Positions 52,355-61,500 of a stretch of 64,000 nucleotides of DNA are shown here, one piece after another. The stretch lies in NCBI GenBank assembly GCA_016185275.1, contig JACPNX010000037.1:29559-93558 (forward strand), read 5' to 3'. The position numbers were made by a program, and so were the translations under genes. This stretch comes from Actinomycetota bacterium (GTDB lineage: Bacteria > Actinomycetota > Acidimicrobiia > Acidimicrobiales > Iamiaceae). Under the pieces are notes generated by a model. It had not been told where the DNA came from. It searched no databases and saw only the letters and a program-made list of their open reading frames with translations. Position 1 is the first letter of the stretch. Each line of letters opens with the position of its first letter.

Positions 52355-55147
52355 GTGCCCAGTCCCCTCGACACCGACGCCGATACCGACGCCCCCGGGA
52401 CGTGGCCGGGCGGCGGCGGACACCGCCGAAGGGCCGGCGAGCACGCGGAGACAGCGGAACCAGAGTGGCGAACCGCGCTGGCCTGGTCGGTCGGCGTCAC
52501 GGCCGTGTTCGCGGGCGGGCTGGTGCTGCGGCCGGGCGGCGCCTTCGGCACCAAGGTGTTCGCCGACCTGGGGTGGATCGTCGTCGCGATGGTGACCACC
52601 TGGATCACCGCCGCGACCGCGCACCGGACGGCCGGCGCCTTCCGGGAGTGCTGGACCTGGTTCGCGGCGAGCAGCTTGTGCTGGACGCTGGGGCAGGTGG
52701 CGTGGACCTGGTACGAGGTCGTCCTTCGCGTCCCCGTGCCGGTCCCTTCGGCGGCCGACCTGCTCTACCTCATGTCCGTCCCGCTGGCCGCGATCGGGAT
52801 GCTGCGCTATCCGATCGGTGGGCGCTCGACGACGTCGAGGGCGCGGCGGGTCGTGGACGGCCTGATCGTGGCCGACGCCTTCTTCGCCGCCTGCTGGATC
52901 GTCGTGCTGGCCGAGGTGTGGAACCTCCCGGGCACGTCGCTGATCCAGCGTCTCGTCGGCGCCGCCTACCCGCTCGGCGATGTGATCACCGGCTCCATCG
53001 CGGTCGTGACCCTCGTCCGAGCCCCTCGGGGCCAGCGGCGGACGCTGGTGCTGCTGACTGCGGGCATGGGCGCCTCAGCCGTCGCGTGGTCGATCTTCGG
53101 GGTCCTGGTCGCCCGAGGCACCTACGAGGTCGGTGGGCCGCTCGACCCCATCTGGGTCGTCGGGCTGAGCCTCATGGCCTCGGCGGCGTGGCTGGCTCGG
53201 GACGCCGACGTCCCGGAGCGACCGGAGGTGGACCGGCCTTCGGTCCGCAGCTCGGTCGTCGTCGTCGGGTCGGCCGGGGTGGCGTTGCTCGTCGTCGTGC
53301 TGAGCGGCCGGCTGTTCGAGCCGCTCGACCCCGCCCTCGGCTGGGCCGGAGTGCTGGCCCTGGCGCTGCTCGGTGTGCGCCAGCTGCTCACGGCCTTCGA
53401 GAACCGGGAGCTCACCGCTCAGGTCATGGGCAGCGCCGCGCACCACGAGGCGCTCGTCCGCAACATCACGGACCTCATCCTCGTCCTCGACCGCCACGCC
53501 AACCTGCGCTACGCGAGCCCGTCGGTGGAACGCGCCCTCGGCTACCGGGTCCGGGACCTGATGGGCCTTCCGCTGCACGAGCTGGTGCACCCCGACCACG
53601 CGGCGGAGGCGACAGCCACGTTCCAGCGCGCCGTCCAGGACGGGAGCGCGCGGGTCGAGCTCCAGGTGAAGGCCGCGGCCACGCGCCGCTGGCGCTGGGT
53701 GGACGCCATCGTCACGGACCTCACCGGGGACCCGGCGGTCCAGGGCGTGGTCGTGAACGCCCGTGACGTCACCGAGCGCCGATCCGCCGAGGAGCAGCTC
53801 ACCCATCAGGCCTCCCACGATGCGTTGACCGGCCTGCCCAACCGCACGAACCTGCTCCACCGGCTGGAGCAGGGACGGCAACGGTCCCGCCGCGCGTTGC
53901 TGTTCCTCGATCTCGATCGGTTCAAGCTCGTCAATGACTCCCTCGGCCACGAGCGGGGGGACGAGATCCTGTGCGACGTGGCCGAGCGGCTCTCGGGCGC
54001 CCTCCGGCCCGGTGACACGGTCGCCCGTTTCGGGGGCGACGAGTTCGTGGTGCTGTGCGAGGACGTGGACGGGCTCGACGAGGCTCGCGCCATCGCCCAG
54101 CGACTGCTGGACACGCTTCGCCCACCGATCGAGGTGGCCGGCGGCCAGGTGTACGCGACGGCCAGCATCGGCATCCGGCTCGTCACGGACGACGCCGACG
54201 CCGGCGCGCTGGTAGCGGACGCCGACGCCGCGATGTACAAGGCGAAGGCCAGCGGGCGCGCTCGTGCGGAGGTGTTCGACGACAGCCTGCGCTCGGAGGT
54301 CCAGCGCCGGCTCGGCCTCCAGACCGGCCTGCACCGGGCCCTCGAGCTCGGCGAGTTCGAGCTTCGCTACCAGCCGGTGTGGACCCTGCCGCCGCGCGGG
54401 ACGGCCCCGGTGATCGAGGGCGTCGAGGCGCTCCTGCGCTGGCGGCGCGACGGAGAGCTGTTGCTCCCAGGCTCGTTCATCGACGTGGCCGAGGAGACGG
54501 AGCTGATCGTGGGCATCGGCGAGTGGGTGCTGCACGCCGCCTGCCGCCAGGCCAAGGCGTGGCTCGACGAGGGCCGGTCCCTGTCCATGGCCGTGAACCT
54601 CTCCGCCCGCCAGCTGGCCGAGCCGCGGCTGGCGGATTCGGTGGCCGCCGCGCTCGGCGATGCCGGGCTCCCGGCGTGCTGGCTGAGCCTCGAGATCACC
54701 GAGACGGTTCTCATGGACGACCCGGAGCGGGTGGTCGACACGCTGCGGGCACTGCGGGCGCTGGGTGTGCGCATCGCCGTCGACGACTTCGGGACCGGCT
54801 ACAGCTCGCTGTCGTACCTCAGCCGCTTCCCGCTCGACGTGCTCAAGGTGGACCGCAGCTTCGTCAGCCGGATGAGCGAGTCGAAGGAGGGCGAGTCGAT
54901 CGCGGCCGCGGTCGTGAGCCTGGCGCACGCGCTCGGGCTCCGTGCCATCGCCGAAGGCGTCGAGTCCGACGCGCAGCTCGAGCGGCTGCGGGGCCTCGGC
55001 TGTGACGCGGCCCAGGGCTTCCACCTGGCGCGGCCCATCGCCGCGCGCGCCGTCGATGTGTTGCTCGGCGCGGCCGGTCCCTGGCGGTGCGACGACGACG
55101 CCCGCGATCCCAGCCCCCACGCTGACCCCATCCCCGATCCCGCTTGA
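52355..55147 (+). CDS. Membrane PAS-GGDEF-EAL cyclic-di-GMP protein
   Basis: The 930-residue protein has about ten N-terminal hydrophobic segments (40-345), a PAS domain (about 360-475), a GGDEF domain (GGDEF at 560-564, RPGD inhibitory site at 551-554) and an EAL domain (E691 in EALLRW, DDFGTGYSSL at about 810). Both catalytic halves look intact. It may sense a membrane or envelope signal. Start is a GTG at 52355 with no striking ribosome-binding site. It is the second bifunctional c-di-GMP protein in the window. Confidence 0.92.
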   Translation: MPSPLDTDADTDAPGTWPGGGGHRRRAGEHAETAEPEWRTALAWSVGVTAVFAGGLVLRPGGAFGTKVFADLGWIVVAMVTTWITAATAHRTAGAFRECWTWFAASSLCWTLGQVAWTWYEVVLRVPVPVPSAADLLYLMSVPLAAIGMLRYPIGGRSTTSRARRVVDGLIVADAFFAACWIVVLAEVWNLPGTSLIQRLVGAAYPLGDVITGSIAVVTLVRAPRGQRRTLVLLTAGMGASAVAWSIFGVLVARGTYEVGGPLDPIWVVGLSLMASAAWLARDADVPERPEVDRPSVRSSVVVVGSAGVALLVVVLSGRLFEPLDPALGWAGVLALALLGVRQLLTAFENRELTAQVMGSAAHHEALVRNITDLILVLDRHANLRYASPSVERALGYRVRDLMGLPLHELVHPDHAAEATATFQRAVQDGSARVELQVKAAATRRWRWVDAIVTDLTGDPAVQGVVVNARDVTERRSAEEQLTHQASHDALTGLPNRTNLLHRLEQGRQRSRRALLFLDLDRFKLVNDSLGHERGDEILCDVAERLSGALRPGDTVARFGGDEFVVLCEDVDGLDEARAIAQRLLDTLRPPIEVAGGQVYATASIGIRLVTDDADAGALVADADAAMYKAKASGRARAEVFDDSLRSEVQRRLGLQTGLHRALELGEFELRYQPVWTLPPRGTAPVIEGVEALLRWRRDGELLLPGSFIDVAEETELIVGIGEWVLHAACRQAKAWLDEGRSLSMAVNLSARQLAEPRLADSVAAALGDAGLPACWLSLEITETVLMDDPERVVDTLRALRALGVRIAVDDFGTGYSSLSYLSRFPLDVLKVDRSFVSRMSESKEGESIAAAVVSLAHALGLRAIAEGVESDAQLERLRGLGCDAAQGFHLARPIAARAVDVLLGAAGPWRCDDDARDPSPHADPIPDPA

Positions 55148-55179
55148 GACGGGCCGGGCCGTCGGGGGCCGGCCGCAGC

Positions 55180-56184
55180 TCAGGCGGCGAGGGCAGCCTT
55201 GCGGCGGGCGGCCCGGACGTCCACCGACGACAGGCGCTCGAGCACGCCGGGGTGCCTGAGGTGACGGCCGGTCTCGAGGAACGCCTGCTGCACCACCGCG
55301 GCGACGCGGGAGCGGTCCATCGCGTTCAGGCCCATCACGCCGAGGCAGCGCTGGTCGGGTTCGAAGCGCACCACGGTCGTCCCCTCCGCCCGCAGGCGGG
55401 CGACCTCGCGGGCGAGGCGGCGGTGCGCGGACCATCGCAGCGGTGCATCAGCGCTGCGCACCCGACCCCGCGCCGCCGACATGGGCGACACCACGATGAC
55501 GAGGTCGAGGCCGCGGCCGCTGAGCACGTCGGCGTTGGTCGGCGAGTGGACGCCACCGTCGATGTACTCCGTGCCGCCGATCGTGACGGGGCAGAAGTAT
55601 CCCGGGATGGCGCACGACGCGGCCACCGCCGAGCAGCAGCCGGCCGGGGGTGCGCCCTCCCGCCCGAACACCACACGACGGCCATCGCTCCGCCGGGTCG
55701 CGCAGACCAGCAGGCCCTCCGGCCACGAACCGGCCCCGAGGAGGCGCAGCAGCTCCGCTCGCTCGGCGATGTCCACGCAACCGGTCGGTGCCATGGTCGC
55801 GGCGATCACCATGGGCCGCAGCGCCCACGGCCGGCGGGCGACGCGGGCGAACAGCGCCGGCGATGGCACCCGCCAACCGCGCATGAGGTCGCGTGCGCGC
55901 AGCGCCGGGAAGTCGTCGACCTGGTCGCGCGCGACGTGGCGGAGGAGCGGCTCGAGATCGGGCGACAAGGGAGCCTCGACCGCCCAGGCAGCCAGATCGG
56001 AGGCGGGCACCCCGAGACGCAGCAGGGTCGACGTCACGGACCCGGCCGACGAGCCGACCAGGAGGTCGGCCGTCCGCGCGTCCCAACCGAGATCGTTCTC
56101 CAACGCCGCCAGCACGCCCGCGTGGTACGCCTGCCCCACGACGCCGCCAGCACCCAGCACGAGCCCTACCGCCGTTGCCGCCAT
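55180..56184 (-). CDS. Patatin-like phospholipase
   Basis: The 334-residue protein has the oxyanion GAGGVVG (11-17), the nucleophile S46 in GSSAGS and the catalytic Asp in IDGGVHSPTNADVL, the Ser-Asp dyad of patatin phospholipases. It hydrolyses lipid acyl esters. No signal peptide or long hydrophobic segment is seen. Convergent with the GGDEF-EAL gene. The ATG is at 56182-56184. Confidence 0.9.
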   Translation of the reverse strand: MAATAVGLVLGAGGVVGQAYHAGVLAALENDLGWDARTADLLVGSSAGSVTSTLLRLGVPASDLAAWAVEAPLSPDLEPLLRHVARDQVDDFPALRARDLMRGWRVPSPALFARVARRPWALRPMVIAATMAPTGCVDIAERAELLRLLGAGSWPEGLLVCATRRSDGRRVVFGREGAPPAGCCSAVAASCAIPGYFCPVTIGGTEYIDGGVHSPTNADVLSGRGLDLVIVVSPMSAARGRVRSADAPLRWSAHRRLAREVARLRAEGTTVVRFEPDQRCLGVMGLNAMDRSRVAAVVQQAFLETGRHLRHPGVLERLSSVDVRAARRKAALAA

Positions 56185-56277
56185 GGCGCTCGCCTACCCC
56201 GAATCCGACGCACGAACCCGCCCGATCATCACTCCTTGTTCGGCCTGCGTCCCGTGCTCGCGTCGGTAGCCCGTCGT

Positions 56278-56289
56278 GGGTATGGAGCG
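56278..56289 (+). promoter_or_regulatory. GGGTATGG-type upstream element
   Basis: GGGTATGGAGCG lies 43 bases before the ATG of the ChaB-like gene. See the near-identical element at 51227-51238. A stress-type -10 (GGGTAT) is plausible but the -35 is not convincing. Confidence 0.4.
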
Positions 56290-56320
56290 GATCAGTCCCG
56301 ATGACCCAGGAGGACACCCG

Positions 56321-56701
56321 ATGCCGACGAGCAAAGAGGACCTGCCCGGCACGCTGAAGCGCTCGCCCGCCAAGGCGCAGCGGACCTACGCCAAGACCCT
56401 CGACAGTGCGCACGACGAGTACGGGGGCGACGAACGCCGCGCCCACCAGGTGGCCTACGCGGCCGTGAAGCACTCGTTCGAAAAGGTGGGAGACCACTGG
56501 GAACCCAAGGAACGCAAGGGTCCCTCCGATCCGCAGGCCAAGGGTGGTCGGGGGACGCGGCGACCCACGGCCGGGGGCGTCGACGTGGAGGGGCGCAGCA
56601 AGCAGGAGCTGTACGAGCGGGCCAAGCAGCTCGGGATCACAGGCCGCTCGAAGATGTCGAAGCTCGAGCTGGGACGGGCGATCGCTCGCAAGCAGGGCTG
56701 A
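56321..56701 (+). CDS. ChaB domain protein with Rho-N-like C-terminus
   Basis: The 126-residue protein has an N-terminal ChaB domain (LKRSPAKAQRTYAKTLDSAH, then YAAVKHSFEKVGDHW). Its C-terminus, SKQELYERAKQLGITGRSKM and KLELGRAIARKQ, resembles the Rho N-terminal nucleic-acid-binding helix. Such small proteins are often stress- or DNA-associated in actinobacteria. The ATG at 56321 has AGGAGG 8 bases upstream. Confidence 0.85.
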   Translation: MPTSKEDLPGTLKRSPAKAQRTYAKTLDSAHDEYGGDERRAHQVAYAAVKHSFEKVGDHWEPKERKGPSDPQAKGGRGTRRPTAGGVDVEGRSKQELYERAKQLGITGRSKMSKLELGRAIARKQG

Positions 56702-56702
56702 C

Positions 56703-57860
56703 CTAGCCGCCCGGCCGACCGGTATCGCCGCCGGTGTTCTCGGCGGCGAGCGTGCCGTCCCGCGCGCCCCCCTCCGGATCGACGGCCCGGGCCGTCCTGC
56801 CGGTCGTGCCAGTCGAGTCAGTCGAGTTGTTCGTGTCCGTCGAGCCGTCGCCGTCGCCGACGCCGACGCCGACGCCGACGCCGGTGCCGCGCCGCTCCGC
56901 CCGCAATGAGGCCGCGACCGCGACGGCCAACACCAGCGCGATCACGACCAGGCTGAGCCACGTCGGCGGTTGGTACCACTTGCCGACGAGCATCTTCGTG
57001 CCCACGAAGGCCAGGATCACGCCGAGGCCGACGTTCAGGTAGCGGAACCGCCCCGCCATGCCGGCCAGCAGGAAGTACAGCGAGCGCAGGCCGAGGATGG
57101 CGAAGGCGTTCGACGAGAAGACGATGAACTGCTCGCGGCTCACGGCCAGGATCGCCGGGATCGAATCGACGGCGAACACCACGTCGGTGGTCTCGACCAG
57201 GACGAGCACGGCGAACAGCGGTGTGGCGAGGCGCCTGCCGGTGCGACGGGTGAACAGCCGTTGGCCGTCGTACTCCGTCGTCGAGGGCACGATCCGGCGC
57301 ACGAGCCGGAGCACGGGATTGTGCTCGGGGTGCACCTCGGCGTCGTCGTGGCGGGCGATGCGCACGGCGGTGAACACGAGGAACGCGCCGAAGACGTACA
57401 GGAGCCACTCGAACCGCTCGATCAACGCCACCCCGGTGAAGATGAACGCCGCCCGGAGCACGAGCGCACCGAAGATGCCCCAGAAGAGGACGCGGAACTG
57501 GTAGGCGGCGGGCACGGCGAAGTAGCCGAAGATGACCGCCCAGACGAACACGTTGTCGACCGACAGGCTCTTTTCGATCAGGTAGCCGGAGAGGTACTCG
57601 CCTGCCGCCCCGCCGCCCTGCCACGCGAGGAGCACGAGCGAGAACGCGAGGCCGAGGCCGATCCAGACCGCCGACTCGATGGCGGCTTCCTTGAACGAAA
57701 CGGCGTGCGCGGTCCGGTGCACGAGCAGCAGATCGGCGATCAGCAGCACCGCGAGCACACCGATCAGCGCGCCCCAGACCCACAGGGGGACGTCGAAGCT
57801 GGCGAAGCGGTCGTTGGCGGAGCCGGCCGAGGTGACGGCGGCGGTGATCGAAGGCGGCAT
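56703..57860 (-). CDS. TerC/Alx-family membrane protein
   Basis: The 385-residue protein has about seven to eight helices with conserved acidic residues in LIEKSLSVDNVFVWAVI and VETTDVVFAVDSIPAIL. It belongs to the TerC/Alx family (metal or pH-related transport, including manganese export in several members). The C-terminal ~65 residues are low complexity (repeated GV and GD, then Ser/Thr/Asp). The ATG at 57858-57860 has GAGGAA upstream. No manganese riboswitch could be recognised before it. Confidence 0.88.
   Translation of the reverse strand: MPPSITAAVTSAGSANDRFASFDVPLWVWGALIGVLAVLLIADLLLVHRTAHAVSFKEAAIESAVWIGLGLAFSLVLLAWQGGGAAGEYLSGYLIEKSLSVDNVFVWAVIFGYFAVPAAYQFRVLFWGIFGALVLRAAFIFTGVALIERFEWLLYVFGAFLVFTAVRIARHDDAEVHPEHNPVLRLVRRIVPSTTEYDGQRLFTRRTGRRLATPLFAVLVLVETTDVVFAVDSIPAILAVSREQFIVFSSNAFAILGLRSLYFLLAGMAGRFRYLNVGLGVILAFVGTKMLVGKWYQPPTWLSLVVIALVLAVAVAASLRAERRGTGVGVGVGVGDGDGSTDTNNSTDSTGTTGRTARAVDPEGGARDGTLAAENTGGDTGRPGG
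56845..56884. repeat. Hexanucleotide repeat in the TerC C-terminal coding region
   Basis: A run of CCGACG and CCGTCG units encodes the GVGVGVGVGDGDG stretch of the TerC tail. The frame is kept by multiples of three. Confidence 0.75.
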
Positions 57861-57992
57861 GGTTCTTCCTCGTAGGCGATGCGCGACGAGCGGGAGCAGT
57901 CGGTCTCCCACGGACCGGTGTCACGCAGGGGATGGCGGGCGGTCGGTGGTGCAGGTGTGGCGGTGCGTCCGGGGTCCACGCCCCGGCCGCGC

Positions 57993-58415
57993 TCAGGCTC
58001 GGCTGAGCGGCGGTGCGCGCCTCGCGCGTGGGGACCACCAGGAGACCAGCCAACCGGGTCGGCCCACGTCGGTGATCTGGCGTCGCCGGCCGCGCTTGCG
58101 CTCACCGGCGCCGAGCACTCCGAAGGTCGCCGCGAGCAGGGCGGCGAGCAGGACCGGGACGCCTCGGGCCCGGACGCGCACGGCCAAGAGCACAGCGGGT
58201 ACGGCGGTGCCTGGTTGCGTCGAGGCGGCCGCGTGGCCCGAGTCGGTCGCCGCCACGTGGTCGGAGGCTGCGTCGGCGTGCCGTGCGCTCGCCGACGCGG
58301 CCGGTGCGCTGCCCCGGAACGCAGCCGCCAGGGTGATGGCCACCAACAGCGCTGAGGCCAGGAGAAGAGCCCACCGCGGGCCGGACGTGCGCTCAGGACG
58401 GGACGAGGTGGCCAT
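57993..58415 (-). CDS. Small membrane-associated protein of unknown function
   Basis: The 140-residue protein has an N-terminal hydrophobic helix (about 15-33), a His/Ala/Ser-rich spacer, a second helix (about 84-102) and a basic C-terminus. I see no known motif. The ATG is at 58413-58415. It is a plausible but weakly supported gene between TerC and the S15-like gene. The 132-base gap to TerC (57861-57992) shows only a possible weak hairpin. Confidence 0.45.
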   Translation of the reverse strand: MATSSRPERTSGPRWALLLASALLVAITLAAAFRGSAPAASASARHADAASDHVAATDSGHAAASTQPGTAVPAVLLAVRVRARGVPVLLAALLAATFGVLGAGERKRGRRRQITDVGRPGWLVSWWSPRARRAPPLSRA

Positions 58416-58515
58416 CGGAGGTCAGCGTCAGGCTACCGGGTCGTCTCCGTGCCGCACGGGCGCGGCAACCATCGCTCGAGCGCTCCGCCGTCATCGACAC
58501 GCCGGCCCGGGACCG

Positions 58516-61500
58516 TCACGTCGGTGTGACCGGGCTCGTGCGGGCGGACACGGGGCTGGAACCGCGTGCGTTGCGCACGGCGACCGTGAACGTGTACGAG
58601 GTGCCCGCCGCCAGCCCGGTCACGGTCGCCGCGTTGGCCGATCCGGTGAAGGTCTGCGGGGTCTGCGCCACGTCGCCGACGAACGGCGTCACGACCGCGC
58701 TCGTGATGGGCGAGCCGTTGTCGGCCGGCGGCCACCAGGACACCCGCGCCGAGCCGCTGCCGGCGACCGCCCGAGGAAACGCGGGCCGTGTCGGTGCTCC
58801 GACCGTGACGGGAACCGAGGGAGCCGACGCCGGGCCCGTCCCGACGGCGTTCACCGCGGCCACGGTGAACGCGTAGGTGGTGCCGTTGGCCAGACCCGTG
58901 ACCACCTGGGCCGTGTTCGCCGACGCGAACGTCCGCGCCGGTTGCGCGGTTCCGCCGACGTACGGCGTCACGACGTAACCAGTGATCGGCGAGCCTCCGT
59001 CCGCCGGCGCCGCCCAGGTGAGTGCGACCGCGCCGTCACGCGGCGACGCGACGGGGGGTGCGGGTGCGGCGGGACGAGTGACCATCGGTGTGACGGGAGC
59101 TGTGGGGGCCGAGGCGGGGCCGGTGCCGACGGCGTTCACCGCGGCCACGCTGAACGTGTACGGCGTGCCGTTCGTCAAGCCGGTCACCGTGACGGCGTTC
59201 GCGGGGGTCGTGAACGTCCGGGGAGCCTGCGCCGCGCCACCGGCGTACGGCGTGACCACGTAGCCGGTCACCGGCGAAGCGTTGCCGGACGGCGGCCACC
59301 ACGACACCCGGGCCGACGCGTTGCCGGCCACCGCGCTCGCGAACCCGGGTGTGGACGGCGCCCCCACGAGCACGGGATCCGATGCCGCCGAAGGGGGACC
59401 GTTGCCCCCGCCGTAGGTCGCCGCGACCGTGAACCGGTACGAGGTCGCGTTGGCGAGACCGGTGACGGTCTGCGTGAGCGCGCTCGACGCGAACGTGCGG
59501 GGCGCTTGCGCGGTGCTTCCCACATAGGGGGTCACGACGTAGCCCGTCACGGTCCGCCCACCGGTCGCCGCGGGCGCCTTCCAGGAGACGACGGCCGACG
59601 CGTTGGCGGGCCGGCCGGCCACCCCGGTCGGCGGGGCGACCGTGACCGCTGGCGACGCGTCCGACTGCGGACCGACGTCGGTGCCGTAGCGGGCCGAAAC
59701 CCGGAACGAGAACGGCCCGCCGCCGGAGACGTCGGTGAACGACAACGTCGTCGTGCCGGGGGGGACGTCGTAGACGCCGCCGGTGGGCGAGGCGGTGACC
59801 CGGTAACCGGTGAGGGCGACCCCACCCGGCCAGGTGGGCGGTGCCTGCCAGGCGACGTCGACCTGGCCGTTGCGCGGGGTGGCCGTCACCGCGGCCGGGA
59901 CCCGGGCGGGCAGGTAGTTCCGGCAAGGCTGGTTCCGCAGCGACTGGGCCTGCGTCGTCACGCCCGAGACCGAGCACGACGGGGCGGCGGCCGGTGCGTA
60001 GAACGCCGCTCGGTTGTCGGTGAGCAGCGGGAGAACGACGCTCGACGGGCGGCCGACCGAGTGGCCGATCTCGTTCGTGGCCGTGCCCGGCAAGGTGTCG
60101 AAGGCCCAGAACGGCTGGTTCCCTCCCGGCGCTTCGATGTTGAGCCGCAGCCGGGAACCGGGCCTGACGATCTGGGCGAAGGGGAACAGCTCGATGCGCA
60201 CCGGTACGAACTGGCCCGCCGGCAGCGGCGCGGCGTCAGCGGCCAGGAACGTCTGGCGTGGGCGCAGCGGCGTGGACGCGGCCGCGTCGAGCTTGCGCCG
60301 GCTGGCCCGGAGCCAGCCGCTCTGGATGTAGACCTCCTTGCCGTCGGGGCGGACCTCCGTGAGAGTCACCTCGAGGTCGGTGTCGGCGGCCGACGAGCGC
60401 AGCCACAGGTCGACGCTGCCTGTCCCGGCGTAGGCCAGCTTCGTAGCGGCAGGCGGGGTCACGAAGCTCAACGAGCGCCCCTCGGCCTCGGGCAACCAGC
60501 GCACGTCCGGGTGCGAGAGCCACATCGACTCGGTGCTGCCGTCGTACGACGTGGGTCGCTTCACCGTGGGGTCATAGGTGTACGACGAGGTTCCGCGCGG
60601 TTGGTCGTCGGCGACCGCCGGTGCCGTCCTGGCCAGGCCTCCGTCGGGCTGCAGGTACCAACGCTCGGCCTGCGTGCCGGGCAGCGGCCAGCTCGCGTAG
60701 CTGACGGCCTGGTTGGCGTAGGGCGCGCCCTCCTTGCCGGCAACACCGCCATTTTCGAAGCGGATGCGGACCGGCGGTTCCGACTCGTACTTGGCGAGAG
60801 CGGCTGCGTAGTCCGTGTAGCCCCCGAAGCGGCTCGGCGGGAGCGTGATGGGCGTGCCGAAGATGCCCTGCAGCGCCGAGGCGATCGCGCTGCGGTAGAA
60901 GGCGTTGCCCTGCTGGCGCGGCACGCGGCGACCGACGTAGAAGTCGACGAACTCGGTGACGCGCAGGAAGTCCTCCGGGCCCAGCGGGTCGACGTGCGTT
61001 CCGTTGGTGAGCTCGGCTCGCACTCGGGTGTTGCGGGCGATGACGGTGGCCAGCTCCGCGCCGTAGCCGCCGGTCTGCTCGTCCTGCCACTGGGTCGACA
61101 CGTAGGTGGGAACGTTGATCAGAGGGGCGAACGAGCTCGGGTCGAGATAGGCGTAGGCCGGGTCGTTGAAGCGGCCGGGCGTGATTTCCGACGCGAGGTC
61201 CTCGCTCTGCAGGCGCAGCACCTGGTTGGCGGCGCACGTGGTGTCGCCACCCGCGATGCGGTCCTTGACCCACTGGCGAGCGGCGGGCTGCGAGGCCGCC
61301 TGGCGCTCGAGCGCCCACGTGCGGGCGAACCCGTTGTTGAGGATGCCGCCCGGATAGAGGATGCCGCGGTAGGTGTCCGAGAACGGCGAGAGCGGAGTGA
61401 TCGCCCGCAGGTGCGGCGGGCGGGTGGCGGCGACGTAGAGCTGGCTGTACCCCGAGTACGAGATGCCGACCATGCCGACGTTGCCGTTGGACCACGACTG

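Noticed and set aside
55148..55179. Terminator between the converging GGDEF-EAL and patatin genes
   Set aside because: GACGG and CCGTC form only a 5-base stem with no T-run, too weak to call.
57861..57992. Manganese (yybP-ykoY-type) riboswitch before the TerC gene
   Set aside because: TerC genes are often controlled this way, but the conserved bulge sequences were not found; only a weak GGGAG...CTCCC hairpin is present.
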